From Acidimicrobiales bacterium (GTDB lineage: Bacteria; Actinomycetota; Acidimicrobiia; Acidimicrobiales; MedAcidi-G1): DNA of 64,000 nt. Under the pieces are notes generated by a model. It searched no databases, was not told the DNA's origin, and saw only the letters and a program-made list of their open reading frames with translations. Shown one piece after another: positions 23,941-32,627 of the stretch. The stretch spans positions 1 through 64,000 of the forward strand of contig JAKURY010000011.1 of the NCBI GenBank assembly GCA_022452145.1, in the 5' to 3' direction. Every line of letters begins with the position of its first letter. Within the stretch, counting starts at the first letter, position 1. The position numbers and the translations under genes were made by a program.

Positions 23941-24719
23941 CCGACAGCACGACCATGGGCCTTCGACTCCGACCACTGTCGGGACGCATCGGCGTCGAGG
24001 TGCTGGATGCCGACCTGGGGCTCCTGCTGTCCGATGGCACGGCCCGGCGGGAAGTTCACCGGGCGATGCTCGACCACCACGTTGTCGTCATGAGGGGGCT
24101 CCACCCGACGCCCGAGGAGCACATCGGCCTGGCCGGAGCGTTCGGCGACCCGGTCGAACCGGAGGCTCACCTGCCGAGGCACCCCGACCATCCGTTGATC
24201 TGCCGGTTCGACAGCGCAGGCGGTTACAAGGCCGACAAGTGGCACACCGACGGGACCTTCCGAGACGTAATCCCCAGCGCCGCCGTTCTCTGCATGCGAA
24301 CCTCGCCCGGGACCGGGGGAGACACGATGTGGACGAACTGCTGCGCGGCCTACGACGACCTCTCAAACGGCATGAAGGGCCTGTTGGACGGTCGGAAGGC
24401 CCTTCACGAACAGACAGCGGACGCCAAGGCCGTCCATCCGGTGGTCGTGACCCATCCGGAGACCGGCCGGCGGCTGCTCTTCGTGAACGACATCTTCACC
24501 CGGGGCATCATCAATCTGCCGCCCGAGGAAGGCCTGGCAATCCTCCCGTTCCTGCTCCGCCACGTGACTCGGCCGGAGTTCACCTACCGGCACACCTGGG
24601 CCGAGGGCGACGTGGTGGCCTGGGACAACCGCAGCACGCAGCACTATGCCCTGTTCGACTTCGACGGCCAGCGGGTCGTTGAGCGGGTCCACCTTGCCGG
24701 TGGACCGATGACCGCCTGA
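23937..24719 (+). CDS. TauD/TfdA-family 2-oxoglutarate-dependent dioxygenase
   Basis: 260 residues, slightly short for TauD. Iron ligands His103 and Asp105 in KWHTDGTF, distal His252 in ERVHLAGG; TauD blocks VVVMRGLHP, VVVTHPETGRRLLFVND and VVAWDNRSTQHYALFDF are intact. Only about 8 residues follow the distal His, less than in most TauD proteins, so the Arg that binds 2-oxoglutarate must be sought before or around that His. It is a different subfamily from the one at 17762. Coupled to marR by ATGA and followed by a gene of unknown function after 24 bases. Confidence 0.88.
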   Translation: MTDSTTMGLRLRPLSGRIGVEVLDADLGLLLSDGTARREVHRAMLDHHVVVMRGLHPTPEEHIGLAGAFGDPVEPEAHLPRHPDHPLICRFDSAGGYKADKWHTDGTFRDVIPSAAVLCMRTSPGTGGDTMWTNCCAAYDDLSNGMKGLLDGRKALHEQTADAKAVHPVVVTHPETGRRLLFVNDIFTRGIINLPPEEGLAILPFLLRHVTRPEFTYRHTWAEGDVVAWDNRSTQHYALFDFDGQRVVERVHLAGGPMTA

Positions 24720-24743
24720 GCCGGGCCTCGTTCCGGGGGACCC

Positions 24744-26303
24744 GTGACAGTCGGCTATCGCAACCCATTTCTGGCCAATAGCCAGAACCCCATTGCCCAT
24801 GGCCGCTGCGACCAGCAGGACTGCACGCCCATCGCCGGGGCGTTGCCGGCCGGAGGCCCCAAGGTCGGCGAGGTGCTGGGCACCGGGGACTTGCAGCACA
24901 CCTGGCTGGGCCCGGGTCACTTCGGAGGCCTCATCTCCGGCGAGTATCCCGACGGGCGGCGCGTCATCTGGAGCAACGGTCGCGAGAGAGTGGTCAAGCT
25001 GGACTACGAAACCCTCGAGGTGCTGTCCACCCTCGACGTCGGGGACGGCGATCCGTCCACGAGGGAGGAGTGGGAAGCGGGCGTCGCCGGGCTGGACGAC
25101 CTGTCCGGCGACGAGGCCATCGGCCACGCCGTGGACCTGGCCTCCCGTTTCATGACTGGCCTGGATGGCGTCTACGCCCTGCTGGACCTGGACAACACGT
25201 TGTTCCTGGGCCGCAAGTCCTGCGCGGTCGCGTACGCCGAAGTGGATCCCGGAGACCGTTCGTCGGCGATCGTCGAGAAGGCACGCTGGGACAAGCCCGA
25301 TGGGATCGAGGGCTTCTTCGTCGGGGTGAACATGACCCCGGACGGCCGACTGGTGTTGTCCACCGACCACGGCTGGCTGGTCAGTCTGGCCCGGGACTTC
25401 TCCGACCACGTGGCCATCCGGATTCCCGGCGCCGCCGAGGAGGCGGCCGACCACTGCGCCCGAATGGAGGCCCAACGGGGCAACACCGGCTACGGCTGGG
25501 TACGGACAAGCCTGTGCTGCGACGACGCAGGGGGCATCTACATCAGCTCGGTGGACCACACCCACCGCGTGGTCTGGACCGGTGACAGGTTCTCCCTGGA
25601 CGAGGTGGATGGCGCCTGGAGTGCGGCCTACCGCAACGGGACCGGTCACGGCTCGGGCACCACACCGTCGCTCATGGGATTCGGCCCCGACGAGGACCGG
25701 TTCGTGGTCATAGGCGACGGCGACGAGGTGGTGAACATCACCCTGTTCTGGCGCGGTCGGATCCCCGACGACTGGACGCAGCTCCCGGGGGCCCCGTCAC
25801 GTCGCATCGCCGGAATCGGGCCGGCCAACATGGGCGATCCGGCCCTGCCGGCCATCCAGACCGAGCAGTCGATAACCGTGTCCGGGTACGGGGCCATGAC
25901 GGTCAACAACGAGCCGGGCTCCCGCCCGGACTGGCTTCCGGCCCGTGGCGCCCGACTGCTGTGCTTCTTCCTTGGCCACCACGAGCAGTACACGCCCTTC
26001 GGCCTGCACAAGTACGAATGGGATCCGGAGGCCCGGGAGTTCCGGGAGGCCTGGGTGAACACCGTGGTGAGCTCGCCGAACTCGGTGCCGTATGTCAGCC
26101 AGGGGTCCGACACCGTGTACACGTGTGGGACGAGGGCCGGCCGCTGGACCATAGAGGCGTTGGACTGGACGACCGGCGGGGCCCGTGGGCACTGGGTGCT
26201 GGGTGATTCCAGGTACAACACCCTCGGAGGCGGGGTCCACCTCGACGAGGAGGGGCGGGTCCTCTTCGGCAGCATCTTCGGAAAGACCCGGATCCTGCGC
26301 TGA
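24744..26303 (+). CDS. Unknown conserved-looking protein, probable beta-propeller
   Basis: 519 residues from a GTG start with GGGGGA just upstream. I do not recognise a named family. There is no signal peptide or membrane segment. The sequence is rich in Gly, Asp and Trp and shows repeated strand-turn units such as PDGRRVIWSNGRERVVKL, TPDGRLVLSTDHGWLVSL, DDAGGIYISSVDHTHRVVW and DEEGRVLFGSIFGKTRIL, the last closing the protein. This spacing suits a six- to eight-bladed propeller. The N-terminus has two close cysteines (CDQQDC). It lies between a tauD gene and glpD with 24 and 0 bases of spacing, so it is surely in their operon. Enzyme or binding role unknown. Confidence 0.7.
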   Translation: MTVGYRNPFLANSQNPIAHGRCDQQDCTPIAGALPAGGPKVGEVLGTGDLQHTWLGPGHFGGLISGEYPDGRRVIWSNGRERVVKLDYETLEVLSTLDVGDGDPSTREEWEAGVAGLDDLSGDEAIGHAVDLASRFMTGLDGVYALLDLDNTLFLGRKSCAVAYAEVDPGDRSSAIVEKARWDKPDGIEGFFVGVNMTPDGRLVLSTDHGWLVSLARDFSDHVAIRIPGAAEEAADHCARMEAQRGNTGYGWVRTSLCCDDAGGIYISSVDHTHRVVWTGDRFSLDEVDGAWSAAYRNGTGHGSGTTPSLMGFGPDEDRFVVIGDGDEVVNITLFWRGRIPDDWTQLPGAPSRRIAGIGPANMGDPALPAIQTEQSITVSGYGAMTVNNEPGSRPDWLPARGARLLCFFLGHHEQYTPFGLHKYEWDPEAREFREAWVNTVVSSPNSVPYVSQGSDTVYTCGTRAGRWTIEALDWTTGGARGHWVLGDSRYNTLGGGVHLDEEGRVLFGSIFGKTRILR

Positions 26304-27920
26304 ATGCGAGGCAACCGTGTGACAGTGCTGCGGACCGGCTACAACAGACCCGTGGAACGGCCACCGGATCGGCGCGTCGAGGCGCTCGAAGCCCTGGACG
26401 GAGGGGTATTCGATGCCCTGGTGGTGGGTGGCGGGATAAACGGCGCCGTCTCGGCCCTGGCTCTGGCATCCCACGGCCTGCGGGTCGCCCTCGTGGAGCG
26501 ACACGACTTCGCCTCGGGCACCAGCCAGGAGTCCTCCTGCATGGTGTGGGGCGGCTTCAAATACCTGGAGAGCCGCGACCTGAGGCTGGTAGCCGGCCTG
26601 TGTGATTCCCGGAACCGGCTGGCGAAGGCGTTTCCGACCCGACTGCTCGAGACCCGGTTCCTGGCCGCCCTGGACCACGGCGCGCCGTTCCCGCCGTGGT
26701 TCGCCTCGCTTGGCGCCGTGGCGTACTGGGGACTGGGAAGGCTCGCCACCCAGCCGCCACGGCATCGGTCCGCTGCGACCATTGAGCGCCTCGAACCGGC
26801 TGTCGACACCTCGATGGTGCGGGGCGGTATCGAGTACTCGGATTTCTTGCTGGTCGACAACGACGCCCGGTTCGTCTCCGAGATGGCACTGCAGTCCACC
26901 CGCCACGGTGCGGTCATCGCCAACCGGGTGGAGGTGCTAGCCGCATCACATGCCACGGACGGCTGGCGGGTCAGCCTGCGGGACGTGGCGGGCGGCCGCG
27001 ATCTGGAGGCCACCGCGACGATGGTCGTGAACGCCGGTGGGCCGTACGTCCCGGACGTGGGCCGCCTGACGGGCACGAGCACCCGGCACCGCCTGGTGTT
27101 CTCCAAGGGCATTCACCTGGTCGTACGCCGGATCACCGACTCCGGTCGGATCCTGGCCTTCTACGACGACCACGAGCGCCTGTTCTACATACTGCCGATG
27201 GGGGACCGGTCGGTCATTGGGACGACCGACACCCCGGTAGAGGATCCGGCCGTGGCGGTCACCGACGAGGACAGGGCGTTCCTGCTGGCCCAGATCAACG
27301 AGCGGATAGACATGCCCCGGCCCCTGGGAAGAGGTGATGTGATCGCGGAGCGCTGCGGGGTGCGCTCCCTGGTGGTGGCGCCTGAGGGCTCCTCGAAGGG
27401 GCGGGACTGGACCGAGCTGTCCAGGGAACATGCCGTGGAGGTCCACCAGGGGCTGGGCGTGGTCTCGATCCTGGGTGGCAAGCTCTCCGACTGCCTGAAC
27501 GTGGGCGAAGAGGTGGTCGATGCCGCCCGGTCGTGTGGGCTGAAGCCGATGACGCCGCCCACACGCTGGTACGGGGAACCGGGACGGACTGCCCGGCGCC
27601 GCTTCACGGAGCGTTCGGCGGGCCTCGGCATGGATCCCGTGGTGGCTGCCACCCTGTGGCGTAGGCAGGGAATGCGTGCCTTCGAGGCCCTGGAGCTGGT
27701 GGCCGAGGACCGCTTGATGGGTGACCCGATGGGTGGCCTCGTGCCGCTCACCGAGGCTGAGGTGCGGGTGATGGCCGACCACGAGCGGATTACCGAACCC
27801 GAGGACTTCCTGAGGCGTCGCACGATGCTGGCCCAGGTGGAACGGGAGGCCGATCTCGCCGCCGACGGTGCCGTGCAGCGGGCCCTGGGGATCCTGGGGG
27901 CCGCCAGTGGTCACCACTAG
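26304..27920 (+). CDS. glpD: FAD-dependent glycerol-3-phosphate dehydrogenase-like protein
   Basis: 538 residues, close to GlpD (about 500-560). FAD site DALVVGGGINGAVSALAL (37-54), then FASGTSQESSCMVWGGFKYL (69-88), where most GlpD proteins have a GTSSRSSKLIHGG-like block, so this is a divergent branch. Later GlpD features are ILPMGDRSVIGTTDTP and the C-terminal helical domain with TEAEVRVMADHE. It would oxidise glycerol-3-phosphate to dihydroxyacetone phosphate and pass electrons to quinone at the membrane. The ATG follows the previous stop directly. Because it sits with tauD and an unknown gene rather than glpK, its substrate may be a different phosphate ester; symbol therefore tentative. 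Confidence 0.8.
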   Translation: MRGNRVTVLRTGYNRPVERPPDRRVEALEALDGGVFDALVVGGGINGAVSALALASHGLRVALVERHDFASGTSQESSCMVWGGFKYLESRDLRLVAGLCDSRNRLAKAFPTRLLETRFLAALDHGAPFPPWFASLGAVAYWGLGRLATQPPRHRSAATIERLEPAVDTSMVRGGIEYSDFLLVDNDARFVSEMALQSTRHGAVIANRVEVLAASHATDGWRVSLRDVAGGRDLEATATMVVNAGGPYVPDVGRLTGTSTRHRLVFSKGIHLVVRRITDSGRILAFYDDHERLFYILPMGDRSVIGTTDTPVEDPAVAVTDEDRAFLLAQINERIDMPRPLGRGDVIAERCGVRSLVVAPEGSSKGRDWTELSREHAVEVHQGLGVVSILGGKLSDCLNVGEEVVDAARSCGLKPMTPPTRWYGEPGRTARRRFTERSAGLGMDPVVAATLWRRQGMRAFEALELVAEDRLMGDPMGGLVPLTEAEVRVMADHERITEPEDFLRRRTMLAQVEREADLAADGAVQRALGILGAASGHH

Positions 27921-27993
27921 CATCGTGATGCGTCGCCTGGTCTGAACGGCCGGCCGGTTCGGGAAGCCGGCTTTGGTGGGTGAGACTGGCGGC

Positions 27994-28506
27994 GTGCAGC
28001 TCTTCCAGCGACGGCGGTGGATCCACCCGGACCATCTCGACGACGGGATGGCGGCGTTCGTCTGCCAGTTGGCGTGGATTAACGAACACACCGGCCTGGA
28101 GATGACCGGGTGGCGGCGTACCGACGGCGACCACCCGGGAGCCATTCTGGCCACTACCACTTACGAGAACCACGCCTGGTTCCTGGGTGAAGTTGCCCGC
28201 CTCCAGACGCTCGTCGACTACGGACCGGTCAACGACACCACGGCGGCCCTGACCGTCGGCAAGGACGCTTTCGAGCGGTGGGACGCACCACCGAATACGC
28301 CAGCGGACTGGCTGCCCGGCTGGTCATTCCTCCTGCAAGTCACCGCGCCGGAGGGAACACCGGCCTGGCCGGGTCAGGGCTGGACGAACGCCGAGGGCGC
28401 CGACGGCCGGATCACCTGGCTGCGGGATAGCGAATGGCCGGCTGACAACCGTCCGGCCGACGGGGCCTCCGGTGCCCGACAGGAGCGCTGGACACGCATC
28501 CACTGA
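27994..28506 (+). CDS. Hypothetical protein
   Basis: 170 residues if GTG 27994 is used; TTG 27973 and GTG 27976 are in-frame alternatives and no clear ribosome site decides. I do not recognise the family. It begins MQLFQRRRWIHPDHLDDGMA and contains a hydrophobic centre with WLPGWSFLLQVTAPEGTPAW, then a polar tail. It has no membrane helix. Composition and codon use look native. It follows glpD by 73 bases and is convergent with the MFS gene at 28529. Confidence 0.5.
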   Translation: MQLFQRRRWIHPDHLDDGMAAFVCQLAWINEHTGLEMTGWRRTDGDHPGAILATTTYENHAWFLGEVARLQTLVDYGPVNDTTAALTVGKDAFERWDAPPNTPADWLPGWSFLLQVTAPEGTPAWPGQGWTNAEGADGRITWLRDSEWPADNRPADGASGARQERWTRIH

Positions 28507-28528
28507 CCGACCCGGCGCCGTGGGCCGT

Positions 28529-29905
28529 TCAGCCTCCGGCGCCGTCGCTGGGCCAGGTCCAGTGGCTGGGGTGCCGCTCGTCGATCTCGCATTCGTGCCG
28601 GTGGTGGTGGTGCTGCCAACCGGCCAGGGGATGCAGGACCCACCTGCCCACCGAGTGGGCGATCTCGCCGGACCGGGCCAGGATCGGCTGGAAGGTGGAC
28701 TGGCGTTCGACCGGTACGGCCTGGCGGACCCGCACGCGGTAGGCGAGGTAGACGGTCAGGACGGCCAGGCAGACGGCCAGAGACCAGAAGTAGGCGGAGG
28801 GTCCGAAGGCCTCGAGGGCCATGCCGATTCCCATGGGGGCGGCCATGGCGCCGAAGCTGGACGCCAGCACCAGGGTCGACGCGGCGGCCACGCGCTTCTC
28901 GGGAGTTACCCAGTCGTTGGCGAGGGCCACGAACTGGCCGTACAGAGGGAAGACGAACGCACCGAACGCCATGTTGACGACGATGATGGCGACGCTGGAG
29001 GCCGAGATGAGGGCACCGATGACGGCCAGACCGCAGGACGTGGCGGCCGTGACCATGATCACGGCGCGTCGCGGGTAGCGGTCAGAGAGGCGTCCGAGTG
29101 GGATCTGCAGGGTGATGGCGCCGATGACGGCAGCCGAGGTGAACAGCGTGATGCGGCCGGCACCCAGGCCCGACTCCGTACCGAACACGGCAGCCATTGA
29201 GGTGGAGGCCGCCTGGACGAACGAGCACAGGATGATGCCCACCACTGCGGCCGGAATGGTCCGGTAGAGCTCCCGGAGGGGCATCGGGTCGCTGCTCGGG
29301 ACGGGAGCGGCCGTGGACGCCGAGAGCGTCACCGGCACCACCGCCAGCGAGATCAGGACCGAGGACAGGACGAACAGCTCGAAGCCGTCGGGAGAGCCGA
29401 CGTTCAGGAGCAACTGGCCGATGGCCGTCCCACCCATCATGATCATCATGTAGGCGCCGAGGATGCTGCCCCGGGTCTCGTTGGTGGCCCGATCGTTGAG
29501 CCAACTCTCCAGGATGACGAGCACACCCGCGTTGCACACTCCGCCCACGAAGTACACGGCGGCCCAGGACGCGGGGAACACCAGAACGGCGTTGACGAGC
29601 ACGGCGGTCGACGCGGTAGATGCCAGGGCTGCGAAGACCCGGATGTGTCCGACCGACGCCAGCGCCCTGATGATGCCCTTGGCGCCCAGCAGGTAGCCGG
29701 CGAAGTGGATGGCCATGACCATGCCCATGGATCCGGCGCTGAACCCCTCTGACTCGGCCCGCATCGGCAGGAGGATCCGCTGGAGGCCGGTTCCGACCTG
29801 CAGGAACAGGAATGCCAGGAACAGGGCCCACACGCCGAGCAGGGATGAGACCGCCGAGTTCCGGCCCGTGCCCGCCGCCGACCCCCCGGCCGGCGCGATG
29901 TTCAC
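28529..29905 (-). CDS. MFS transporter with histidine-rich tail (YcaD-like)
   Basis: 458 residues, twelve predicted membrane segments, similar in layout to the YcaD-type MFS group: LILPMRAESEGFSAGSMGM-like first loop (LLPMRAESEGFSAGSMGM), NDRATNETRGSILGAYMM after helix 4, and LGRLSDRYPRRAVIM in the second half. The cytoplasmic tail (about 405-458) has HPLAGWQHHHHRHECE, a probable metal-binding or purely charged stretch. Starts at GTG 29905, overlapping the stop of the thioesterase by four bases. Position at the end of the betaine/sarcosine island suggests it imports a substrate for that pathway; this is inference. Confidence 0.85.
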   Translation of the reverse strand: MNIAPAGGSAAGTGRNSAVSSLLGVWALFLAFLFLQVGTGLQRILLPMRAESEGFSAGSMGMVMAIHFAGYLLGAKGIIRALASVGHIRVFAALASTASTAVLVNAVLVFPASWAAVYFVGGVCNAGVLVILESWLNDRATNETRGSILGAYMMIMMGGTAIGQLLLNVGSPDGFELFVLSSVLISLAVVPVTLSASTAAPVPSSDPMPLRELYRTIPAAVVGIILCSFVQAASTSMAAVFGTESGLGAGRITLFTSAAVIGAITLQIPLGRLSDRYPRRAVIMVTAATSCGLAVIGALISASSVAIIVVNMAFGAFVFPLYGQFVALANDWVTPEKRVAAASTLVLASSFGAMAAPMGIGMALEAFGPSAYFWSLAVCLAVLTVYLAYRVRVRQAVPVERQSTFQPILARSGEIAHSVGRWVLHPLAGWQHHHHRHECEIDERHPSHWTWPSDGAGG

Positions 29906-30387
29906 CCCAGGGTCCTGACGCCCCGACCCACATGGTCACCGAATGGGGTCGAAGAGTGGGCGGCCGCCAGGCTCAGGGCCCTGCCCAGCACCGGTTCGGC
30001 CATGGGTGCCACCGTGGGGCCGTCGGGACCGTCGGTCACGTGGAGCATCATGGTCTCCTGGGTGGCCGCCGGATCGGGATCCTCACCGGAGAACAGGGCG
30101 TGGTGTGCGTGGAGGCGCTTCTCGTCCGCGCCCAGCAGAAGTGTCTCCGTGTGGATCTCGGAGCCTTCCTCCACCTCGCGGAGGAAGCGGATACGGGTCT
30201 CCACGGTGTAGAAGGTCCCGTGGGCCTCCCGGTAGTCAGGACCGAACCCGAGGTGGTCAAGCAGGGCGTCGGAGGCGTCGCCGAACGCTACGCCGTAGAA
30301 GCCTTCGTTCAGGTGCCCGTTGTAGTCGATCCACTCGGCCGGTACGACGGTTCGCCAGATCCGGAGCGGCTCGGGGGATGCTGCCAT
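29902..30387 (-). CDS. Hotdog thioesterase, betainyl-CoA thioesterase-like
   Basis: 161 residues, single hotdog domain. The start region VVPAEWIDYNGHLNEGFYGV (14-33) with Asp21 is the pattern found in the thioesterase partner or C-terminal domain of L-carnitine dehydrogenase, thought to release glycine betaine from betainyl-CoA. The helix region GDASDALLDHLGFGPDYRE and strand VETRIRFLREVEEGSEI agree. It sits in the same strand run as a glycine-betaine-type Rieske oxygenase and sarcosine oxidase, which supports this reading. Carnitine dehydrogenase itself is not in the window. Other acyl-CoA substrates cannot be excluded. Confidence 0.75.
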   Translation of the reverse strand: MAASPEPLRIWRTVVPAEWIDYNGHLNEGFYGVAFGDASDALLDHLGFGPDYREAHGTFYTVETRIRFLREVEEGSEIHTETLLLGADEKRLHAHHALFSGEDPDPAATQETMMLHVTDGPDGPTVAPMAEPVLGRALSLAAAHSSTPFGDHVGRGVRTLG

Positions 30388-30554
30388 CGACCTGACCTCC
30401 ACAGTCCGGCCGTACCGACCACGACTCCGGGGAGGCCGCGGGCGATGGGGTGGTGCCACCAGAGGTGGCGCTGACGCGCGCAATCTACGACCGTGCCGGG
30501 ATCCGGGACAATCACCATCCCGGGGTCATCGGACACACCGGTGGGTGTGGGCCG

Positions 30555-31958
30555 TTACCCCAGGGGCCCCGGCGGAAGGGTGGCAGGGTCAAGAACTGCC
30601 AGGGCGCCCAGGTCCGGGGCCGGACAGGGGCCGAACACCTCCTCGGCGGCTGCGGCGAAGGCGATCAGGGCGTGGTCGTGATCCCGAGGCGCGGCGAGCT
30701 GGACGCCGACAGGGAGTCCGTCGGCCGTGAAGCCAGCGGGAACCGACACGGCCGGACCGCCGGGCACTGTGATCCGCGAGCAGGACCGCATCCAGTGCGT
30801 GTACTGGTCGAAGTGGACGCCGTCGATCTCTTCCACCCACTCGATGCCGACCGGGAACGGCGGAACCTGACTGGTGGCGCTCAGGAGCATGTCGAAACTG
30901 CCCACCGCGAAGAAGCGACCCCAGCTCGCCCGTAGGTGCTGCTCGGCCTCGACCGCCTCGGCTATACGGTTGACGCCCATCGCCAGCCCGAGACCGATCT
31001 CGTATCGGGCCGTCTCCTTTACCCGGTCGTCGTCGACGAGATGGGCGAAGCTGAGTGCCATGGAGAGGCCGCGGAGGTCCTCGAAGCAGCGGTCGGCGCC
31101 GGTCAGGTCGGGGCAGGCCTCCACGATGTCCCAGCCTGCATCGGCCAGCATGTCCGCAGCATTCCGGGTCGCCGCACGCACCTCGGGATCCAAGGGGAGG
31201 TCCCCCAGATCGGGGGAGAAGGCCACCCGGGGCCTCTCGCTGGCAGGATCCGGGGCGACCACCTGATCGGTCATGGCGCCCAGCAGGAGCGCCACGTCGG
31301 CCACTGTTCGACCCATCGGCCCGGACATGGGTTGCCGGATCCGAGGATCACGGACCACGTCGTGAATGATGGCGCCGGAGGTGGGGCGAAAACCCACGAC
31401 GCCGTTGAAGGAGGCTGGGTTGCGTAGGGAGCCACCCAGGTCGGATCCGTCGGCGACCGAGACCGATCCGCAGGCCAGGGCTACGGCGGCCCCCCCGCTG
31501 GAACCGCCGGCGCTCTTGGCGGGGTCCCACGGATTGCGGGTCAGGCCGTGCACCGGGTTGAAGGTGTGGGATCCCTTGCCGAATTCCGGGGTATTCGTCT
31601 TGCCGATCGAGACCAGCCCCGTACCTCGCAGGTGGGCGACGAGTGGGCTGTCTTCCTCGGGGATGTGCTCTGCGTAGACTGGCGAGCCGTAGGTGGTCCG
31701 CACGCCGGCCGTGTCGGCCAGGTCCTTGTGGGCGGTGACAAGGCCCCGCAGCGGCGCCCCGGCCGACAGCTCCGGGTCGTCGTCGAGGCGTCCGGCGAGG
31801 GCCTCGGCGGTCTCCCAGTCGGTGGTCGGGATGGCGTTTACCACCGGCTCGGTCAGTTCCGCCCGGTACCGGCAGGAGGCCAGCAACTCGCGGCAGGATG
31901 CCCGACCGGCGTCCAGCAGCGCCTTCTGCTCGGTGGCGGAAAAGCCGGCGAGGTCCAT
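30555..31958 (-). CDS. Amidase (amidase signature family)
   Basis: 467 residues, usual for the family. The Ser-cisSer-Lys triad is readable: Lys78 in TAHKDLADT, the cis-Ser in KSAGGSSGGAAVALA (149-163) and nucleophile Ser177 in GSDLGGSLRNPASF. It hydrolyses a carboxamide to acid and amine in the cytoplasm. It resembles general amidases and 6-aminohexanoate-cyclic-dimer hydrolases rather than GatA (no gat genes adjacent). In this island it might release an N-methylated amine or amino acid; substrate unknown. It starts 87 bases after soxG and precedes the thioesterase by 167 bases, a gap in which I see no gene. Confidence 0.88.
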   Translation of the reverse strand: MDLAGFSATEQKALLDAGRASCRELLASCRYRAELTEPVVNAIPTTDWETAEALAGRLDDDPELSAGAPLRGLVTAHKDLADTAGVRTTYGSPVYAEHIPEEDSPLVAHLRGTGLVSIGKTNTPEFGKGSHTFNPVHGLTRNPWDPAKSAGGSSGGAAVALACGSVSVADGSDLGGSLRNPASFNGVVGFRPTSGAIIHDVVRDPRIRQPMSGPMGRTVADVALLLGAMTDQVVAPDPASERPRVAFSPDLGDLPLDPEVRAATRNAADMLADAGWDIVEACPDLTGADRCFEDLRGLSMALSFAHLVDDDRVKETARYEIGLGLAMGVNRIAEAVEAEQHLRASWGRFFAVGSFDMLLSATSQVPPFPVGIEWVEEIDGVHFDQYTHWMRSCSRITVPGGPAVSVPAGFTADGLPVGVQLAAPRDHDHALIAFAAAAEEVFGPCPAPDLGALAVLDPATLPPGPLG

Positions 31959-32045
31959 CGCCGGCGCACCCTAGGGCACACCGGTCGATGGACCGCTCGC
32001 CACCGGAACCTGAGCGCCGGAGTTCATGCCACCGGGAGCACGGGC

Positions 32046-32627
32046 CTAGTGGCCGTGGAGCTCCCAACCGGCGGGGACCGTCAGCCCGAACTCGGTGCAG
32101 GCATCGGCCACAGCGATGAAGAGGAACTTCCCGAAGGAGCGCTCACAGCCGATTAGGAACGACGGCTGGCCTCCCTGGTCGTCTCGTACCAGGTCGCAGC
32201 CCACGTTGCCGACCGATGCCGAGAAGACGGCGCCGTTCGGGGTCAGCTCGTCACCCAGGTCCAGGTTGCAGATCTTGTTCAGCACCGAGGTTGTGTTGGA
32301 GCCGCTGATCCGCAGCATGGCCCGACCGTGGGTGATGTCGATGACGGTGACAAAGCCCTCGGTGGGGATCGTCGCCGAGATGGCACCCGCCTGGCCAGCA
32401 TCGCCGTAGATGGTCCACTCGTCGGGACGGGTCCCGCACACCAGCGCACCGTCGGCCCGGCGTTGGCTCCTGCCGTAGGACACGCCCAGGGCCGCGGCTG
32501 CAGACGTATCGGTGCCTGCCCTGACCTGGACCTTGGTGGTGGAGGCGGCGTCGGCCACCGTCACGCTCCCGTCGGGGGAGGTGAGCGGACCGACGTCCAC
32601 CGGGCTTTTGAAGGTGATCTCAGACAC
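32046..32627 (-). CDS. soxG: Sarcosine oxidase gamma subunit
   Basis: 193 residues, close to other SoxG. The C-terminal folate-domain-like part has GTRPDEWTIYG, GFVTVIDITHGRAMLRISG and LGDELTPNGAVFSASVGN, which match the family, and the end holds CERSFGKFLFIAVADACTEFG. GTG start at 32627 overlaps the soxA stop by 8 bases. The subunit contacts alpha and beta in the heterotetramer; its exact task is not settled. Its presence, with all four subunits in the order B-D-A-G, indicates a working heterotetrameric enzyme and not a lone flavoprotein. Confidence 0.9.
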   Translation of the reverse strand: MSEITFKSPVDVGPLTSPDGSVTVADAASTTKVQVRAGTDTSAAAALGVSYGRSQRRADGALVCGTRPDEWTIYGDAGQAGAISATIPTEGFVTVIDITHGRAMLRISGSNTTSVLNKICNLDLGDELTPNGAVFSASVGNVGCDLVRDDQGGQPSFLIGCERSFGKFLFIAVADACTEFGLTVPAGWELHGH

